From assembly GCF_949628215.1 (NCBI RefSeq), contig NC_134288.1, forward strand, positions 11,291,682 through 11,355,681: a stretch of DNA of 64,000 nucleotides, in the 5' to 3' direction. The position numbers and the translations under genes are program-made. This DNA is from Phalacrocorax aristotelis (lineage: Eukaryota > Chordata > Aves > Suliformes > Phalacrocoracidae). The notes below the pieces were generated by a model, which saw only the letters and a program-made list of their open reading frames with translations, made no database searches and was not told the DNA's origin. Below, piece after piece: positions 1 to 11,517 of this stretch (positions within the stretch are counted from its first letter, which is position 1; the number at the start of each line of letters is the position of its first letter).

Positions 1-774
1 GCAGGCTTGGAAAAGTTGAAAAACAGGTATATTGAGTCAGGAGGGGGGAGTTCTTATCAGAGGGTGTTGCCTGCATTGTGTTGGTTTCTTCTTGTCCTGT
101 TTTTCCCCAGTGGGACATTACCATTTAGAAAAAAAAGTAAGAGCTAAGAATATTCTGAAAAAGAAACAAGATAGATGTTATGAAAGGGGACTAAATGTCT
201 TAGAAGCTTAAGTACTCCTTTGAAAAGAGGAACTTTGGAGTCTGTGACATACAGACTTTCTTTTTTGTTGAGTCTACCAAAAGTCTACATTATGCTTGAA
301 AATGGCACATTGGTTTCTTTGCCACCATACTAGACATGTTTCAAATGAGTCCATGAGCCTGGCTGCTGTAGATGCTGGCTTCACCGAAGATGAAAATATT
401 CCTAGAGTACAAAGCTCAGAAATCCCCATGGCCATCTGAGCCCAGGCAAGTGCCAAATGCAGTAAGGAGCTGAAAGCCACTGGAAGGATGCAAGCGTGCT
501 CCAGCTTTCCTGGAATTTGGTGTACGTCAAAAAGATTATAGGAGCTTAAGGACTACCCCATAAAAATGTGGAAAATTAAGGCTTTTTTTCAGAATAGGAA
601 AATTAAATATTTACTAAAAGTTCCAGTTTGGTGTAGGACAATGCAGGCAGAGGTCATCTATGAAGCCCAGGCTCACACTGATGCCTAGGTGGGTTAGAAG
701 GTGCTTGTACTCAGGATGTTAATTTGCTTCAACCTGCAGGCAGTGTGTAGCACTGTAACTCTGGTGTTTTGCAG
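1..774 (+). other. KCNQ2: 3' end of the last KCNQ2 intron
   Basis: This stretch has no coding-like reading frame and ends in a 3' splice site, with a T-rich stretch followed by TTTTGCAG at 767-774. The KCNQ2 frame hits an in-frame TAG at 748-750 just upstream of the acceptor, so the reading frame cannot extend leftward. The upstream exons of the gene lie outside the window. I see no repeat or RNA gene here. Confidence 0.85.
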
Positions 775-1494
775 GTTCAATCAATGGAGAAGAAGCTGGA
801 CTTCCTGGTGAACATCTACATGCAGCGGATGGGCATCCCACCAACGGAGACAGAGGCTTATTTTGGGTCCAAAGAACCAGACCCAGCACCTCCCTACCAC
901 AGCCCCGAAGACAGCAGGGAGCACATTGACAAGAACGGCTGCATCATCAAGATCATCAGGTCCACCAGCTCCATGGGTCAGAAGAACTTCTCTGCCCCAC
1001 CAGCCCCGACCAACACATGCCCACCCTCGACGTCATGCCAGCAGCAGGTCTACCAGCGGCAAAGCCACGGCTCCTCACCCGTCGGAGACCCCGGCTCACT
1101 GGTCCGCATCCCACCTCCACCCTCCCATGAGCGCTCCTTGTCAGCGTACAGCAGTGGGCACAGGGCAAGCGCAGAGTACCTGAGGAACGAAGACATTACA
1201 ACCAAACACCATGAGAGTGCCATGAGAGACAGCGACACGTCCATCTCCATCCCCTCGGTAGACCATGAGGAACTGGAGCGCTCTTTCAGCGGCTTTAGCA
1301 TCTCCCAGTCCAAAGAGAATTTGGACATCCTTAACAACGGTTGCTATGCAGCCGTGGCCAAAATCAGACCCTACATTGCAGAAGGGGAATCAGACACCGA
1401 TTCTGACCTCTGCACGCCCTGTGGTCCTCCTCCCAGGTCAGCCACGGGTGAGGGACCCTTCAGTGACATGGGCTGGTCAGCCCCCAGGCAGTGA
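775..1494 (+). CDS. KCNQ2: Voltage-gated potassium channel subunit Kv7.2, terminal coding exon (partial gene)
   Basis: This exon encodes the last 239 residues of KCNQ2, a pore subunit of the neuronal M-current channel that acts at axon initial segments and nodes. It opens in phase 0 after the acceptor AG at 773-774 and ends at TGA 1492-1494. Exon residues 1-20 ([20 protein letters not shown]) are the second half of the C-terminal helix-D coiled coil, which drives tetramer assembly. Residues 37-48 hold the conserved [10 protein letters not shown] stretch. Residues about 154-182 (SDTSISIPS, then [17 protein letters not shown]) are the ankyrin-G binding motif with its acidic and serine-rich CK2-type context. 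Residues 198-222 ([20 protein letters not shown]) are the conserved tail shared with KCNQ3. The linker at residues 78-150 differs most from the mammalian sequence as I remember it. All transmembrane and calmodulin-binding parts are encoded upstream, outside the window. The frame is intact, with no sign of pseudogenisation. Confidence 0.97.
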   Translation, partial: VQSMEKKLDFLVNIYMQRMGIPPTETEAYFGSKEPDPAPPYHSPEDSREHIDKNGCIIKIIRSTSSMGQKNFSAPPAPTNTCPPSTSCQQQVYQRQSHGSSPVGDPGSLVRIPPPPSHERSLSAYSSGHRASAEYLRNEDITTKHHESAMRDSDTSISIPSVDHEELERSFSGFSISQSKENLDILNNGCYAAVAKIRPYIAEGESDTDSDLCTPCGPPPRSATGEGPFSDMGWSAPRQ

Positions 1495-3359
1495 AGCCTT
1501 CTCGCAGCCGCCAAGCCACGTCCGAGCGCTGGTAGCTGTCCGCTCCAGCTGTCCACGCGCCGAACTTCTCAAGGAGATTGACAGCTAAGGTTTTCCTCCT
1601 TCTAGGACATCCTTAGCTGGAGGATACTTTCTTGCAGCTTACTCGGGGGGGGAATGAGCAGGTCTGAGCCTGCATTTTCAGAAGAGGTCACGGTGGTGAG
1701 CGAACTGGAGCCATGAAGTCCAGATTTCTTTCATATTCTCTTTCTAAGATCATTAGGTGAAATTATTTCATGGTGCAGGGTAGGCAATTTGCATTTCTTG
1801 GCAATCTTCAGAAGTGCAGGGCAGGAGTAAATCACCCGGCCAGGGCTTTTGGAGGTCACAGTAACTGGTGGCTGACAAGTGTTATGGCGGAATTGCCATG
1901 CCATGGCACTGGTGATTACACCTTTAGGTGTTCTGGAGTTGCGGAATGAACATGCATCTGTTTCTGGCTTAGATTTCAGGTCACGTGTAACTATGAGGGC
2001 GTTGTTACTCTGTGGTTTGTCATTAACCATCAGGAAGGTGGCATAATTCCAATATAATACATGGAAAAGTTGCGTAGGTCCCTGGAGGAGAGGGATGGTG
2101 GCTGGAACACTTGTGTGAACAGAAGACATGGCCTCAAAGTGGGACAGGTTAGGATACTACTCTGAAGCAGAAGAGTTTGGAAATTATCCCTTCTTAGGAA
2201 ACTGAAAAACTCAGAAATATGAGCTTGAGTGCAAGAGAGGAGACAGCCCTGAGGGCAGAGAAATGAGACAGAGACAGAGACAAGAGACTACAGGGCTGGA
2301 ATTTTATGTTTTAAACCATGTATTATATTTAATTATCTCTCCTCCCATTGACAACAGACCTGGAGGTGCTTTGGAAGCAAAGGCAAAACAAAGGCAACCC
2401 CTCTGGAGGGCTGACATGGGGTGAAGCCATTCTCGTGGCCAGCAGTGCTGTTGTGGAGTCACGGCCACTAGGCCAAAGGGAAAAGGTGAATATGCGAGAA
2501 TCTGTAGTCCCCATGTTGCTGCGAGTTAAGTGCTGAGCTCCATCCGTTTGAAGCCCTGTTGGTCAGAGCGGGTACTTTTCTTACAGTTTGCATTGTGCCT
2601 GAACACTTTTGCACACACTATGCCCCGTGAAAATCTTCCCTTTCTTCTTTTGCCCTGACAAGGATCTCACACCCATGTTCTCAGGACATCCTTTGGTTTT
2701 GTTTGGATCCCTCAAGCTGAGTTAAGACGTGCTTCTTCATTTCTTCATGGTCTTTCAGAAGCCTCTTGCCTGTGCTTGCCCACATATTGTGCCAATCCAA
2801 GTCCACCCCATTTCATGGTTGTTAAAAGTACTTTCTTTTGGAAAGAGCATTGTGTTGCTGCTGGGAACCTCAGCAGTGCATTCAGTTGGGGGAAGGAGAG
2901 GGGAGAAGTTTCTTTTGGGACCAAAACAAAGTCACAAAGTGGTCATTTACATGGATAGGTTGGTTGGGGTTTTTTTCAAGGGGGTGGATCAGGAAAACGT
3001 GTTTGGGATGCATCTCCAGGGCTGGGACACCATGGCTGGCATTGTGCCTCTAAACCCTCTAAACATCTACAGCCCAAATCCCATGCGCGTTTTCTGCTGG
3101 GACTGTGTCTGTGATTTCAAATCCCTTCTCTCCATGTTTTCTCTGTCATACCAAGAGCCTGTTAAGAATATATGGGTGACAACTTCCTTTCTGTGTGGCC
3201 TTTGAGAGGTTGAACATTGACTTGCTTGGGGTGAAGAGAGAATGGCAGCCTTTTTCTCTCCTCCTGTTTGCTTGACCAGAGGCAGCAAACCCTGGGAGAC
3301 CCGGGACTATTTTGGCCTTAGGGAAGATGTGGGTGTAGTCTGACAGCTTGCAGACAGGA

Positions 3360-3365
3360 AATAAA
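3360..3365 (+). terminator. Candidate poly(A) signal AATAAA, proximal
   Basis: Canonical hexamer about 1.87 kb after the KCNQ2 stop codon, followed within about 50 nt by mixed CT/GT-rich sequence. It is a plausible early cleavage site. Usage is unknown. Confidence 0.3.
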
Positions 3366-3640
3366 ATCATCCTTTTTCTAGTGCTCCGGACCAACACACA
3401 GGCCTTCACATGGGATTGAGGAGTGGAGAAAGGCTCTGAACAATTTCTCTTGCTATTTTTCACCATTCTGGAGTGGAAAACCTTTTTCTAGGAGGCAACA
3501 TGGGCTTCCAGCCATGCTAGTTCCTTTCTTTCCCATTTGATCCATTTTTTTGTTACCTCCTGCAATTTTTCCCTCTCTGCTTGTGCTCCCAAACTCCTTT
3601 TGGCTCCAGATTTCTTTGTGCAAAGTGAACCCCTTGACTT

Positions 3641-3690
3641 CCATACAGAGAAACCTGCAAACCTCCATACAGAGAAATAGCTGCAAACTG
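3641..3690 (+). repeat. Two-copy short tandem duplication
   Basis: Copy 1 spans 3641-3664 and copy 2 spans 3665-3690. Both start CCATACAGAGAAA and continue into CTGCAAAC, differing by a small indel (TAG) and end substitutions. It lies within the candidate KCNQ2 3' UTR. It is most simply a replication-slippage duplication. Confidence 0.8.
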
Positions 3691-5703
3691 TGCAGATTTG
3701 CCCCTGGTTGGGCTGCAAAATGAGATGCCTTCTGACAGAGCAAGAAATGCCAGCAAGTCCCACATCAGTCTTGGTGGCATGTGTTTTCTAGTAACCACAA
3801 GAATGGAAATTGCACTGGGTGAGGCAAAAGGCAACATTGCTCCTGCCAGCTGCTCACGGAACATTTTGTCGAAGTCAGAGATAACCAAGTTTTATTATCT
3901 TATTCATTTGGAATTACTTTTTGAGGCCTGCTGGAAATTTGGCATGGAAGGGCATGATATAAAGGCAGGGGCTCCAGGTGAGGATGAGGATGATGGCATA
4001 TGGTCCTACTGCAGCACAGGTACGTGTCTGGTCTTTGATATAGGAGGGAAAGTCAACAGGACGTCAATGCACAATTTTTGTGGGATGTAATTTTCAGTGT
4101 TTCCTAATTTTTCAGCCCTATTGCCTCTATTTTGAGTGTCCTTTTCCTAGTTCTTATTGCAAAATCCCTTTCTCCTGTCCAGATGACGTTACAGACTTGA
4201 AAGCAGATACTAGAAAGCCAGTGTGTTCTGAGGAGACTTAGTTCCGCTGTGTCCTCTGAGTTTTCCACAGACTGAAATCTGGCAGTCTTGTACCTCCTTT
4301 AGGGACTGCGTAGGAAGAACTGTGTATTCCCTCTTCAAGTAAGTTACTACACCAGAGTTTATAAAGAATTTCAGATTTGTAGCTTTAGAAGGTGTTGGAT
4401 TTGTCCCACAGTCACTGATAGAAACCAGCGCAGATTGTATCTTGCTGCTACAAATTTCACATTATCGTATTTTTGAAAGGTTTAAGAAATATTCTGCCTT
4501 TATTCACGGCATCATTTCTAAGAAATTCTGACACACACCTCCATCCACAACCATGCCATGAATTCTCACTTCTCATTCATTCAGGCAAATAGGCTGATCT
4601 GGAATTTTGGGTTAAATTACACCAGAGTTGCCTCCAAATAATGCTCTTTATTTCCATGAAATGATTTCTGCCTGCATAAATGAGAACAGAGCCTGCTTAC
4701 TGACATAAATTATTTCATTCCTGTCCTAAATCATAGTCCATTACTTCCTGCAAAGTCCTAACTTTCAACTCCTCAATTCTCACATGCCTGTATCACACGC
4801 TCCTGGTGGTAATCTCCCACAAGAAGTCTTAGATTAAAAGAAAATAACTTGGTTTTGTTTTGCTAATAAGGCAGTCCCAATGATAAAGACTTTTAAAAGG
4901 ATGGACAGGCAAATTTTGTCCCTCTGCTGATCCTCTCTTGGGCTGATCTTTGCTCCCCTCTTCCTCCCAAGTCTGGTTCTGCATTTTTTGGAGGACAGAA
5001 ACAGGTTTTAGACAATGCCAAGTGTGAACAGAGGAAGCCAAAGGGAGATGAAGAAGATGTGAAAGCCAAATTTCCAGCAGGCCACCTTGAGCTGCTCCGG
5101 GGGTGCCCGTGCCCACACGTGGGTGTGTGCCCAGACCCTGGTTTTGAGGTGCATCTGTGCTGAATGTGACGCCGTGGCCTTGGACCAGAACCTGGGATCT
5201 GGTCTCCAAGAAACTTTTGGACTCTTTTTTTCAGAATCTGGGTCTAGGGCTGGAGAGGAGTACTGCAAATGGCCCTGCCTGTGGGATGGAGCAACCCCTG
5301 AGACTGGGACCTGAAGCCGCAGGCAGTTTTGGGGTGTTTCAAGTCCAAGCGTGAGTTCAAGTTGTCTCATGAGTTCATGTCTCTAAACAGAGATGTTGCA
5401 ATCTCTGTGCAGGTGGCCTTTCATAATGTGACCCGGAGACATAGGAACAGAGCACTAGCCATAAGTAAAATTTCCCAACATTTGGGAAGGGACTTTAATG
5501 TTACTCAAGTGCAGATTTTGTATGTGAATTTCCTTGTTGACTCATTTTCTTATTAATAATTTTTAAAACAGAAATGTCAAGGAGCTCACTGAAAACAAAC
5601 CTCTTGTCCAACTCAGAAAGCCATTATATTTCTTTACACAGACTATGTGATAGATTAGGTTTTCTAAAAATGTATTTTGTTTCAAATGCTGCTTAATAGA
5701 TCC

Positions 5704-5709
5704 AATAAA
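5704..5709 (+). terminator. Candidate poly(A) signal AATAAA
   Basis: Canonical hexamer within an AT-rich stretch about 4.2 kb past the KCNQ2 stop, followed by T-rich sequence from about 5735. Because the region is AT-rich, a chance match is possible. Confidence 0.3.
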
Positions 5710-8700
5710 TTCTGCAGGGTCATTGCTATTTACAGATAAATAGGTATATTTTTAAATTTTTAATTGATTTTTAAGATTTTAAATTACGTGACTTTTTAGA
5801 ACAAGTTTGTATAATCTACCTGAGAAGACAGAGCATCACCTCAGATACAGATGCTCCCCTTCCTAACAGTTACCCAAAAGAAAAACATGTTTACTTATAT
5901 TTTTCTCAAGAGGGAGCTACTGCAAACCTCATTTCCCTTATATCCTCAGACCACTATGGTCACAGCAACATTATTGCTAAAAACAAAATATAAGTATTAA
6001 AAGAGAAACTGAAATTCCTAAGGCATCCCATATAAAGACCCTTAGCAGTGAGTATTTTACTGGGAATGTTAAAAAGCCCAGGAGCAGGCTAAGGATTTCT
6101 GTTTCTCCATCCACACTTGTGTGCACCCTCAGGGTGAGTGAGCCCTAAGCCTCCATCCCTTTTTTCCCAGCATGCTTGTGGTCCTCCAACCCACACACCT
6201 GCATCCTCTGTCACCCGCGCTCCATCATAGGCCAGCGTCTTCGGTTTTCATCATCTTCCTTTTCGTGAACCAGAAACAAGGAAATCAGATACAAAAGCTC
6301 CTTCACCTGCAAGTAACATTGAGGCTGCGATGCGGAGGGCCATGCCATGGGGGTGAGGGCGGCAGCCCCCTCCGAGCCCTGCGTGGGTCACTGCTGCTCA
6401 GCGGTGTAAAAGCAAACCCTTGCTTTTAGCACACAAACGCCCTGACTTTTCTGCGTCACAGAGCAAAATCTGCTTAGAGCAAGGGTCTGGGTTGGTTGGT
6501 TTTTTAACAAGAACAATAGGTTTTTTTAAAAAAATAATAAGGATAATAATGCATAGGAATCTTCTTTAGTATATCTTAGTGTTTGATGCCCCAGTGAGAC
6601 AATACTGCTTGCCTTATATTACTGTCTAGAGGGAGAGGGCTTACACACCTTTTGATACAGTAATAATCACGCTTATAATTTAGGTAGCAGCAAGGAGCGG
6701 CTGCTGCAGGATGAGCAGCCAGGTCCTTTTTAACATATGAATGTGCTTTCGAGACTATCTCACTGACTGTACTCAATTTTGCCTGCTACTGCATGCAGCC
6801 TGAGATGAGTAGACAGCAATATGCTCCAGCTGTATCTGCACTCCCAGATTGCTGTAGTATTTGATGAGGTAACATTGCCAAATGCATCATTTTTGGGAGA
6901 GGCTATCCTCCCAGTGGCCCATCACATAGGGTGCTGCGGTGCTTCTGTAGGTAACACAGATATACCAAGTGTCTTTCACGCTGCGACTGATCATTGCCTC
7001 ATCCCTCTGATAAAGCATGCACAACCTCCACATCTACTGCTTGTAACTAAGGGGTTAAAAAACCCCCCACGTTTGTACCCGTGGTTCCTTGAAACGTGTA
7101 CATGGGGATGAAGAAATACAAACTGTGTTGGCTGTGTATAACAACCTCCTTTCCATCCAGGTGCCTCTGACGGAGAGCATCCCGGTTACCCCTGTCTGAG
7201 GGTTTGGAGGAGCAGGCAGAACAAGGCAGGCAGTGCCAAGGATGGAGGCCTGGTCTTCATTTAGGAGGTGCCATTTGAACCCACATGTGTGGGACTTGCC
7301 ATACGTCTGTTTGAATTCCCACAGGGTTCTCTTGCCTGCATCTGGCTCTGGTGTGCACGTGTTCGTGCCTGCACCCCAGCCCGAGGGGCGGGGGGATGTA
7401 ACTCCTAAACTTTGGAAACCCCTCTTTGGAAATTTCATCCACCCTTGTCTACAGCCCTTGGGGGTTTCAGGGACCCTGCAGCTGTGCCATATCCATTCCT
7501 TGTGGAAGCATCTCTTGCTCTCCTTATGGAGAGGTGCTGAGCTACCTTTATATATACTCCATAAATTTTTTGCCACAGTTCTCCCTGCGGAAACACCAGA
7601 CTGTTGTGAGGCCTTCAAGGTTTGCCCACCTTACTGGTGTTTGCAGTCTCTTGTATCTCTTCATGCTGCTGCCATAATCTAGTTTGGCACTGGTCCCACA
7701 TTCTCACCTTCCTGTCCATACTATATACAAGTGAAGATGTAATGCAAGAACTCTGCACTGAGACTTGCTTTTGGCCTGGCATCACTAGATGCACCAGAGA
7801 GCCTTTGTGTTTTGTTAGCATGACACTTTTGCTTTTTATTGGCAATTTATTTGCTTTCTCATTGAGCCACTGTGGCCTCAACACATCCCTGGTTTGTTCT
7901 GCTGGAGCCTTTCAGCACAGGGATGGAGTCTATTTTGCCCCACTGTACAATGCCCTGTAAGGGTTTGGCCCCTTGGCTTTAGCTGATTGCAGTGAAACAG
8001 CAATGAGGGTTTGATTCAGGTTTTCTTGTCAAGCTGAGCATCTCAGAGAAGAGCTTACAGTCTCTAACAGTGTTGATGCTTTTGCTCCCTGAAGCAAGAG
8101 CTGCTTTCGAGACCCCTGTTCCCTTCAGCGGTCCATGCATGTGGCTTTGCATGCCAGGCTCCAGCTTGATAATGGAGAGAAACAAAGCAGCTGGTCCAAG
8201 CTGTGCTATTTCCAAAGCTGCCAGTGAATGTGGAAGCGTCTTGCCCTCTTCTAATTCCTGTAAATATAGCCACAGATGACTTGTTCAAGCAGCATCTGTT
8301 TGCCTAGTCCTGAGAAACTTGAGCTAACTGCAACTGAAAAGCTTTCCAAAACTCAGTGCCAAGCTCAGGCTAGATTTCACCTGCAGCTACGCCTATAATT
8401 TTAAGGCAGAGTTAATGGTAGAAGCCGTACCAAAATCTCTACTTTGGGTGGCTCTGGCCCAAAACCAAGGCTGAACGTCATGCTGCTGGTGAAGCCTCCC
8501 CTGGAATTTTGGCTCCATTTGACACTGATGACTGTGGACGTGGGGAGCTGCTCTCTCCATCCCACTCCACACAAGAAAAGGTTGGCACAAGCCTTGCAAG
8601 CCACAATGGAGAAAATGCCTCCTTATCTTACCATGCCATGGGCACCTGTTAAAAGTAGAAGCAGCATTTCATGGTAATCCCTTAAACCTGACCAACACAG

Positions 8701-9000
8701 TGGCCATGACCCAGTGTTTCACAAATGTAGTGGTGCTCATGAAAGGCATTTATTACAGGTATGGATATAGAGGGCTCAGGCCTTTAGCATCTCTGTAGAC
8801 AGCATGTTCAGCCTTGCTGATGGCCTCAGGAGAAGTCATCAAAGCTGGTGACAGGTCTTTTCTGTCCTGCCTGGTTACACTGGTCCAGCATCTTCCCTGG
8901 AGCTGAAGATCTCCCGTGCTCAGGGTGGGGATCCTTTTGTGTTGGTTATTCTTCCCCAACACCCAAACCCTAAAATTTGAAGTTTCTTCACTTTTTCACG

Positions 9001-9006
9001 AATAAA
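9001..9006 (+). terminator. Candidate poly(A) signal AATAAA (a second copy lies at 9161-9166)
   Basis: Two canonical hexamers lie 160 nt apart in a low-GC stretch with UTR-like composition (9000-9420). The second is followed by T-rich sequence. Either could end a KCNQ2 transcript isoform. Confidence 0.25.
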
Positions 9007-9094
9007 TTAATGCATGGGGTAGAGAACCTGAGACTTTCAGGAGCACCGAGGCAAAACAAGATATAGCTGATAAATGACAGATTTTGTTATTTTA

Positions 9095-9114
9095 AATCAA
9101 GAGCAGATTTTAAA
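9095..9114 (+). repeat. 20-nt exact repeat, copy A
   Basis: This 20-mer (starting AATCAAGAGCAG) is identical on the same strand to 19779-19798. Neither copy sits in a recognisable repeat family. The flanks differ beyond the shared 20 nt, apart from general A/T richness. Confidence 0.75.
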
Positions 9115-10097
9115 CATAGTTGCAGTTGTTGCACGGTATATCAAATGCTTTAGGAGAGTCAATAAATTATTCTTATAAATGTTTTATTCTTTTATCAGTA
9201 ATTCGTATAGGTGGATGCCACTGTTCTTATACAGCAGTGCTCCACACACTAAAACTATATTCCTGTTTCTCCAGTATAGACATTGTATTTATGAAATTTA
9301 TCTTACTTAGTGTCACTTCGGCACACAATCCACGTATATACTGCGCACAGATTGCACATTACATGCCAAATGCTCATAGGTATCACTCCATGTTATAAGA
9401 GTATGTGTGTTGAACAGACACCAAACGAAGTGTTACCTGCCTATTTTGTGATGTGACTCAACATAACGGGGAAGAGAGAAGAATGAAGATCTTGTTTTGT
9501 TAAGAAATACACTGCATTTGAATGGTCTTTAAAGAGATTCTACCAGGAAGCTAAAACAAATGAGATTGCTTCTGCAATGTTACTTTAAAAATACCTGAAC
9601 AAAACAAACACACACAGCCCAAAAATACTTAACAACTACTGTATTTCTATATATTCTTCATTGCTATTCATCTGAGCTGTAAATTCTGTACAGATTGAAT
9701 GAAGTTCACAGTTTATCTCTGTCATAACCTGCAGGATAAAAGGACAACACAACTTTGGCTGCAAAAGTGTGTGCATGTTGTTTGCATACATGCCTATACA
9801 TATTGCTGTATATGCATGTATATACAAAGATGCACACACGCGCTTTAAAACAGATAAAGCTGCATCTGAGATGCACAAGGGGAAAAAAAGTAGGTTTTTT
9901 GGATGTGGGAGAGTGGGTAAAACCAGAACAAAAGGCTACTGCAATTATGTATTTCTATCGAAAAGGAAGATTTGCAAAGGGGATTGATGTGTAACTGCTA
10001 TCCCAAGGAGAAATCCCACTTCTCAAGGCAGCACAGGCCACACAGCAGTGTGATGCAGTTGCTTTAAATGATAATTTTGTTGGCTTCCTTTCAAAGA

Positions 10098-10103
10098 AAT
10101 AAA
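10098..10103 (+). terminator. Candidate poly(A) signal AATAAA next to an A-rich run
   Basis: The hexamer sits at the start of an A-rich run (10097-10110). It could be a real signal or the decayed tail of an old retrotransposed sequence. A second AATAAA lies at 10472-10477. Confidence 0.2.
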
Positions 10104-11160
10104 AAAAAGAATATAGTGGCCAGTGCCAGTTCCAAGTCCGAACCAAAAAGACCGTTCCTTAGATACGTGGCCAAACAGTTGTCCTACACCATCAGAGAGC
10201 CAAGGGCAAAGATTCGTGTGCTGTGACAGGGTGATGCTGACGGCAGCGGTGCTGGCTGATGGGCAGTGCCATGGTGCCCCGCAAACCCAGCATTGCGTCC
10301 CCCTTCAGTACGGGCTGCTGCCCTGGCAGAGATCCAGCCGCCCTGTGGGTCCCGCTCTTACCTTTGCCTACATATTTAAAAGATCCCCTAGTTAAGAGAC
10401 GTTTGAGAAAAGAGTTATCACAAGCCCATTTTTGACCTTAGAGTTATGAAAGAAATGACAAAGTTATAATCAATAAATCTGCTTTTCCAAGCAGGTCAGC
10501 CCCCAGACTCCAATTCCCCCTATACAGAGATTTCACCAACCTCATCGAATTAATCATCCTCTAGGATTTAATTTTGCCCCTATTTTTTACAGATATAAGA
10601 TCTGTATCGGGTAGAACTTATCCTTCGGTGTTTAATCTAAACCAGACAAAGGCACGAAGAACTAACTTTTCCAGTTAAATACTGCTGGATGCCATTGAAA
10701 ATATAGTAATTGGGATTTTGCACTGGCCTGAAATTCATCTCTACGTCAAAGTTAGCAGTTGTAAGAGCCACTTCAGTCCCAAATGTGCTTCTAAGCAAAG
10801 GCTACATCCGTGGCTGGAGTGTGTTGCCATTTCCCTGAGATATCTTGAAGCTATCACAGATTGTCACAGGGTCTGGCTCATTTGGCCTGAACTAGGCTAA
10901 AAATGGTTCATGCATTTGTCCTGCTGGTGAGCTAAGAGGTGAATTTCACACTGGGACAGGCCGTTCTTGCTTGGCGCGAGTGAGGGTGCTGCACACCTCG
11001 CCTCCCGCTTGTAAACATCTGAGGCTCAGTTGAGCATGAAGGTTTGGTTGTCCTTTAGAAAGCAAAGACAGCTGCTGCTTTGCTTCCTTTAATTTGCTCT
11101 GTTGCCTTGGCTTTTTTGCACTTTCGTTTCATCTCCAAAGAATCTCTCATAATGCCTTTG

Positions 11161-11172
11161 GTACTTAAGTAC
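11161..11172. repeat. Perfect 12-bp palindrome
   Basis: GTACTTAAGTAC is its own reverse complement. It lies in the T-rich distal stretch that may be the end of the KCNQ2 3' UTR. No function can be assigned. Confidence 0.6.
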
Positions 11173-11236
11173 AATTTTAAAACATTTTGTATGTATTGAA
11201 TGGCACACACTTTCTCTTGTAAAATAGCAATCGGAC

Positions 11237-11254
11237 TTTTTCTTTTTTTTTTTT
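11237..11254 (+). repeat. T-rich homopolymer tract
   Basis: A nearly pure T run with a single interrupting C. It is low-complexity sequence and gives a spurious Lys-rich frame on the minus strand. Confidence 0.8.
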
Positions 11255-11511
11255 GTGAATGTGTAATTTCCTCTGTACATTTCAACCATGACTTTGTGCA
11301 ATGTACATTTTATAGGGACAGATGCCAAGAGAATGACCTGTAATTTTGTAAGGAAATAGCTAGAAGCCGAACAACATAGTCACAGATGGTTTTACATTAA
11401 CACCGCGGAAGATCAATGTAGCCCAGACTTCTACACCGAAGCGTTGAGCATGATGCAGCGTGTACCTTCACATGAGTGACTGTGGCAGCTGCAAAACTGT
11501 ATATGTGTGAT

Positions 11512-11517
11512 ATTAAA
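11512..11517 (+). terminator. Candidate distal KCNQ2 poly(A) signal ATTAAA
   Basis: The common variant hexamer ATTAAA runs into an A-run. It comes after about 480 nt of T-rich sequence with UTR-like features (11040-11510). It marks the furthest point at which I would place the end of KCNQ2. This is inference from composition and spacing only. Confidence 0.3.

Larger units (their letters stand above)
1495..11517 (+). other. KCNQ2: Candidate long KCNQ2 3' UTR with several poly(A) signals
   Basis: No coding exon follows the KCNQ2 stop. GC content drops after about 1600. The tract contains several AATAAA hexamers and, far downstream, a T-rich stretch from about 11040 that looks UTR-like. It ends at an ATTAAA followed by an A-run at 11512-11520. 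Two Pumilio-type TGTANATA motifs occur, at 8259-8266 and 9817-9824. Mammalian KCNQ2 mRNAs are known to have 3' UTRs of several kilobases, so a long avian UTR is reasonable, but the true end is inferred. It could stop at any of the earlier signals, with the remainder being intergenic. Positions 5570-6020 are strongly AT-rich. No protein gene is supported anywhere in this block. Confidence 0.35.

Noticed and set aside
863..1588. Overlapping open frames on both strands inside and just after the KCNQ2 exon
   Set aside because: They are shadows of a GC-rich, strongly conserved coding exon. Their translations are Pro/Ser/Arg-rich and unrelated to known proteins, and only the KCNQ2 frame matches the family.
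7055..7618. 187-residue minus-strand open frame
   Set aside because: Low-complexity mix of Gly, Lys, Pro and Cys with no recognisable domain, no splice-flanked context and a competing frame on the other strand. Length alone is not enough in a 64-kb window.
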